64,000 nucleotides of DNA from Malurus cyaneus samueli (Eukaryota; Chordata; Aves; Passeriformes; Maluridae): contig CM019236.1 of NCBI GenBank assembly GCA_009741485.1, forward strand, positions 39,838,213 through 39,902,212, written 5' to 3'. Below, piece by piece: positions 62,901-64,000 of the stretch. Numbering within the stretch: position 1 is the first letter of the stretch; each line of letters starts with the position of its first letter. Below the pieces are notes generated by a model. That model worked only from the letters and a program-made list of their open reading frames with translations, made no database searches and had not been told where the DNA came from. Position numbers and translations under genes: made by a program.

Positions 62901-64000
62901 GTAGTACAGCAATTTGAGTTCAAATCTTTAGGAATAGATATGGATCGGATCTGAATGCATAGGTAAGAGCTGACAGAATACTCCTGAGAAGGAGACTAAC
63001 AGTTTTGCTTTGGGGCAGAACGATGCTGAGCAGGTCCTCAGCCCTTATGTATCAGTCAGTCCCGCAGTCTCAGTTTTGATGTGGTATCCATATGGTAATC
63101 TCTGGGAAGCTCTTGGACTGCTGGTCAAAATAAAACTCCTAACACTTGCCATGACATCTGTTTTTTCAGCTTTGTTCTTTTTCAAAATTGTATTCTAACA
63201 GTTATTATTTTTTTGCATTTCTATATTACCTGTGAGCAGGAACACATAAGACACCCTGCAGTGTTTTCTCTGCCCGAAATGTTCTAGCACTGCTTTGAAG
63301 CAGTAACTTGCTCCAATGTAGTCCAATGGAGTACTCCTTGCTAGTGGATTTATTCAGCACAGATGAAATTAGAGCCTCAAATTGCAGTCCTGAAGCCAAA
63401 GAAAAGCAGTGCAACGCATCTCCTAGCAATTTACATATGCTCAAGGACACGCACACGCAGGGAGTAAATTCCTGTGATGGTACTTCTGACCTATATCTAG
63501 GCTTGAAAAGCTCTGTGCTGCTTCTGAAAATTTGACCTAAATTTTCTTTCAAGATAAAAAAAAAGAACACTATACAGTTACTGATCTTGTATTAGGGAAA
63601 AAAAGTCAAAGTGACAACAGTCATGGCATTTCCCAGAACTGTGATTTTCTTGATGATAATATTTCTGTGATAGTAACATCTCTGAGTGTATAAAAAAACC
63701 TAAAGATTTCACTTCATATTTTGAAATAGGACCTCCTGCATAACCTGATTTTTTTATTTTTTTTTACCTTCAGTATTTGCAATTATCTTTTTAGGAGGAA
63801 TATATTATCCAAAAACTAAATTATTTTGAAGCAAATCAAGACATAAAAAGTTAGAACAACTTCTGTTGAGGACAGAAAAGCAAGTAACTCAAATGCTCTG
63901 GTCTTTGTCCTCCAACACTACACTAGCCACTGAGACAATTCAAGTACACACTATAATTCCCAGTTTAAGTGAGAGGATGAGCTCAGAGCTGTATCATTTA
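59935..64000. other. AT-rich non-coding stretch, nothing recognised
   Basis: No gene was identified. The largest open frame (62403-62762, plus, 119 codons) lacks any recognisable motif or splice context. One small tandem repeat lies at 61038-61119. Confidence 0.55.
61038..61119 (+). repeat. Two-copy tandem repeat of 41 bp
   Basis: Units 61038-61078 and 61079-61119 both start ATTAAGAAACAAGTA and both end in ATTTATGCCATTAT. The middles differ by several substitutions, so this is an old duplication. Confidence 0.75.

Noticed and set aside
1..64000. CRISPR arrays, bacterial operons, tRNA or rRNA genes, mitochondrial insertions
   Set aside because: I saw no regularly spaced direct repeats, no tRNA box B or cloverleaf, no rRNA-like sequence and no mitochondrial coding stretches. 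The sequence is vertebrate nuclear in character.

Overview
The window looks like bird nuclear DNA, AT-rich and almost entirely non-coding, in an imperfect long-read assembly. The avian call rests on a 3' CR1 LINE fragment with an ATTCTATG-type tail (about 3310-3678) and a decayed ERVL-type endogenous retrovirus (about 5460-7735, with a further fragment at 9706-10110). I could not recognise one functional protein-coding gene, tRNA or rRNA. Many short open frames exist, but none shows a family motif or exon structure that I can defend.

The dominant structure is a segment present three and a third times. Copy 1 (1-3282) is partial. Copy 2 (about 19170-29074) runs into a 25-N gap. Copy 3 (29398-41929) runs into a second 25-N gap. 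Copy 4 (42253-54810) continues into unique DNA. The copies are colinear and in the same orientation, and differ mostly by one-base insertions and deletions. Each 25-N gap is followed by the same 298-bp block made almost only of A and C, which abuts the start of the next copy. The first 6.3 kb of copy 4 carries raw-read-like indel noise. A 439-bp block at 56037-56922 is doubled in tandem with the same error style. A lone N at 9705 precedes a second copy of about 155 bp of retroviral sequence. Together these point to gap filling and unmerged haplotypes rather than a new biological system, although a true tandem segmental duplication is not excluded.

Real variation is visible under the noise. 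Copies 3 and 4 share several substitutions and a 95-bp segment that copy 2 lacks, and copy 1 sides with copy 2 at the two clearest testable sites and probably a third. This fits two haplotypes laid end to end.

Layout: 1-3282 copy 1; 3310-3678 CR1; 3679-5459 plain; 5460-7735 ERVL remnant; 7736-9704 plain; 9705 N, then a retroviral fragment to 10110; 10111-19169 plain, with one 163-codon open frame before a poly-A run near 15.4 kb; 19170-54810 the repeated unit; 54811-55868 a 1.06-kb segment missing from copy 3; 55869-56922 flank and tandem block; 56923-64000 plain, with small simple repeats. If the duplications are false, the true locus is roughly 37-40 kb and is an intergenic or intronic stretch with old transposon remains.
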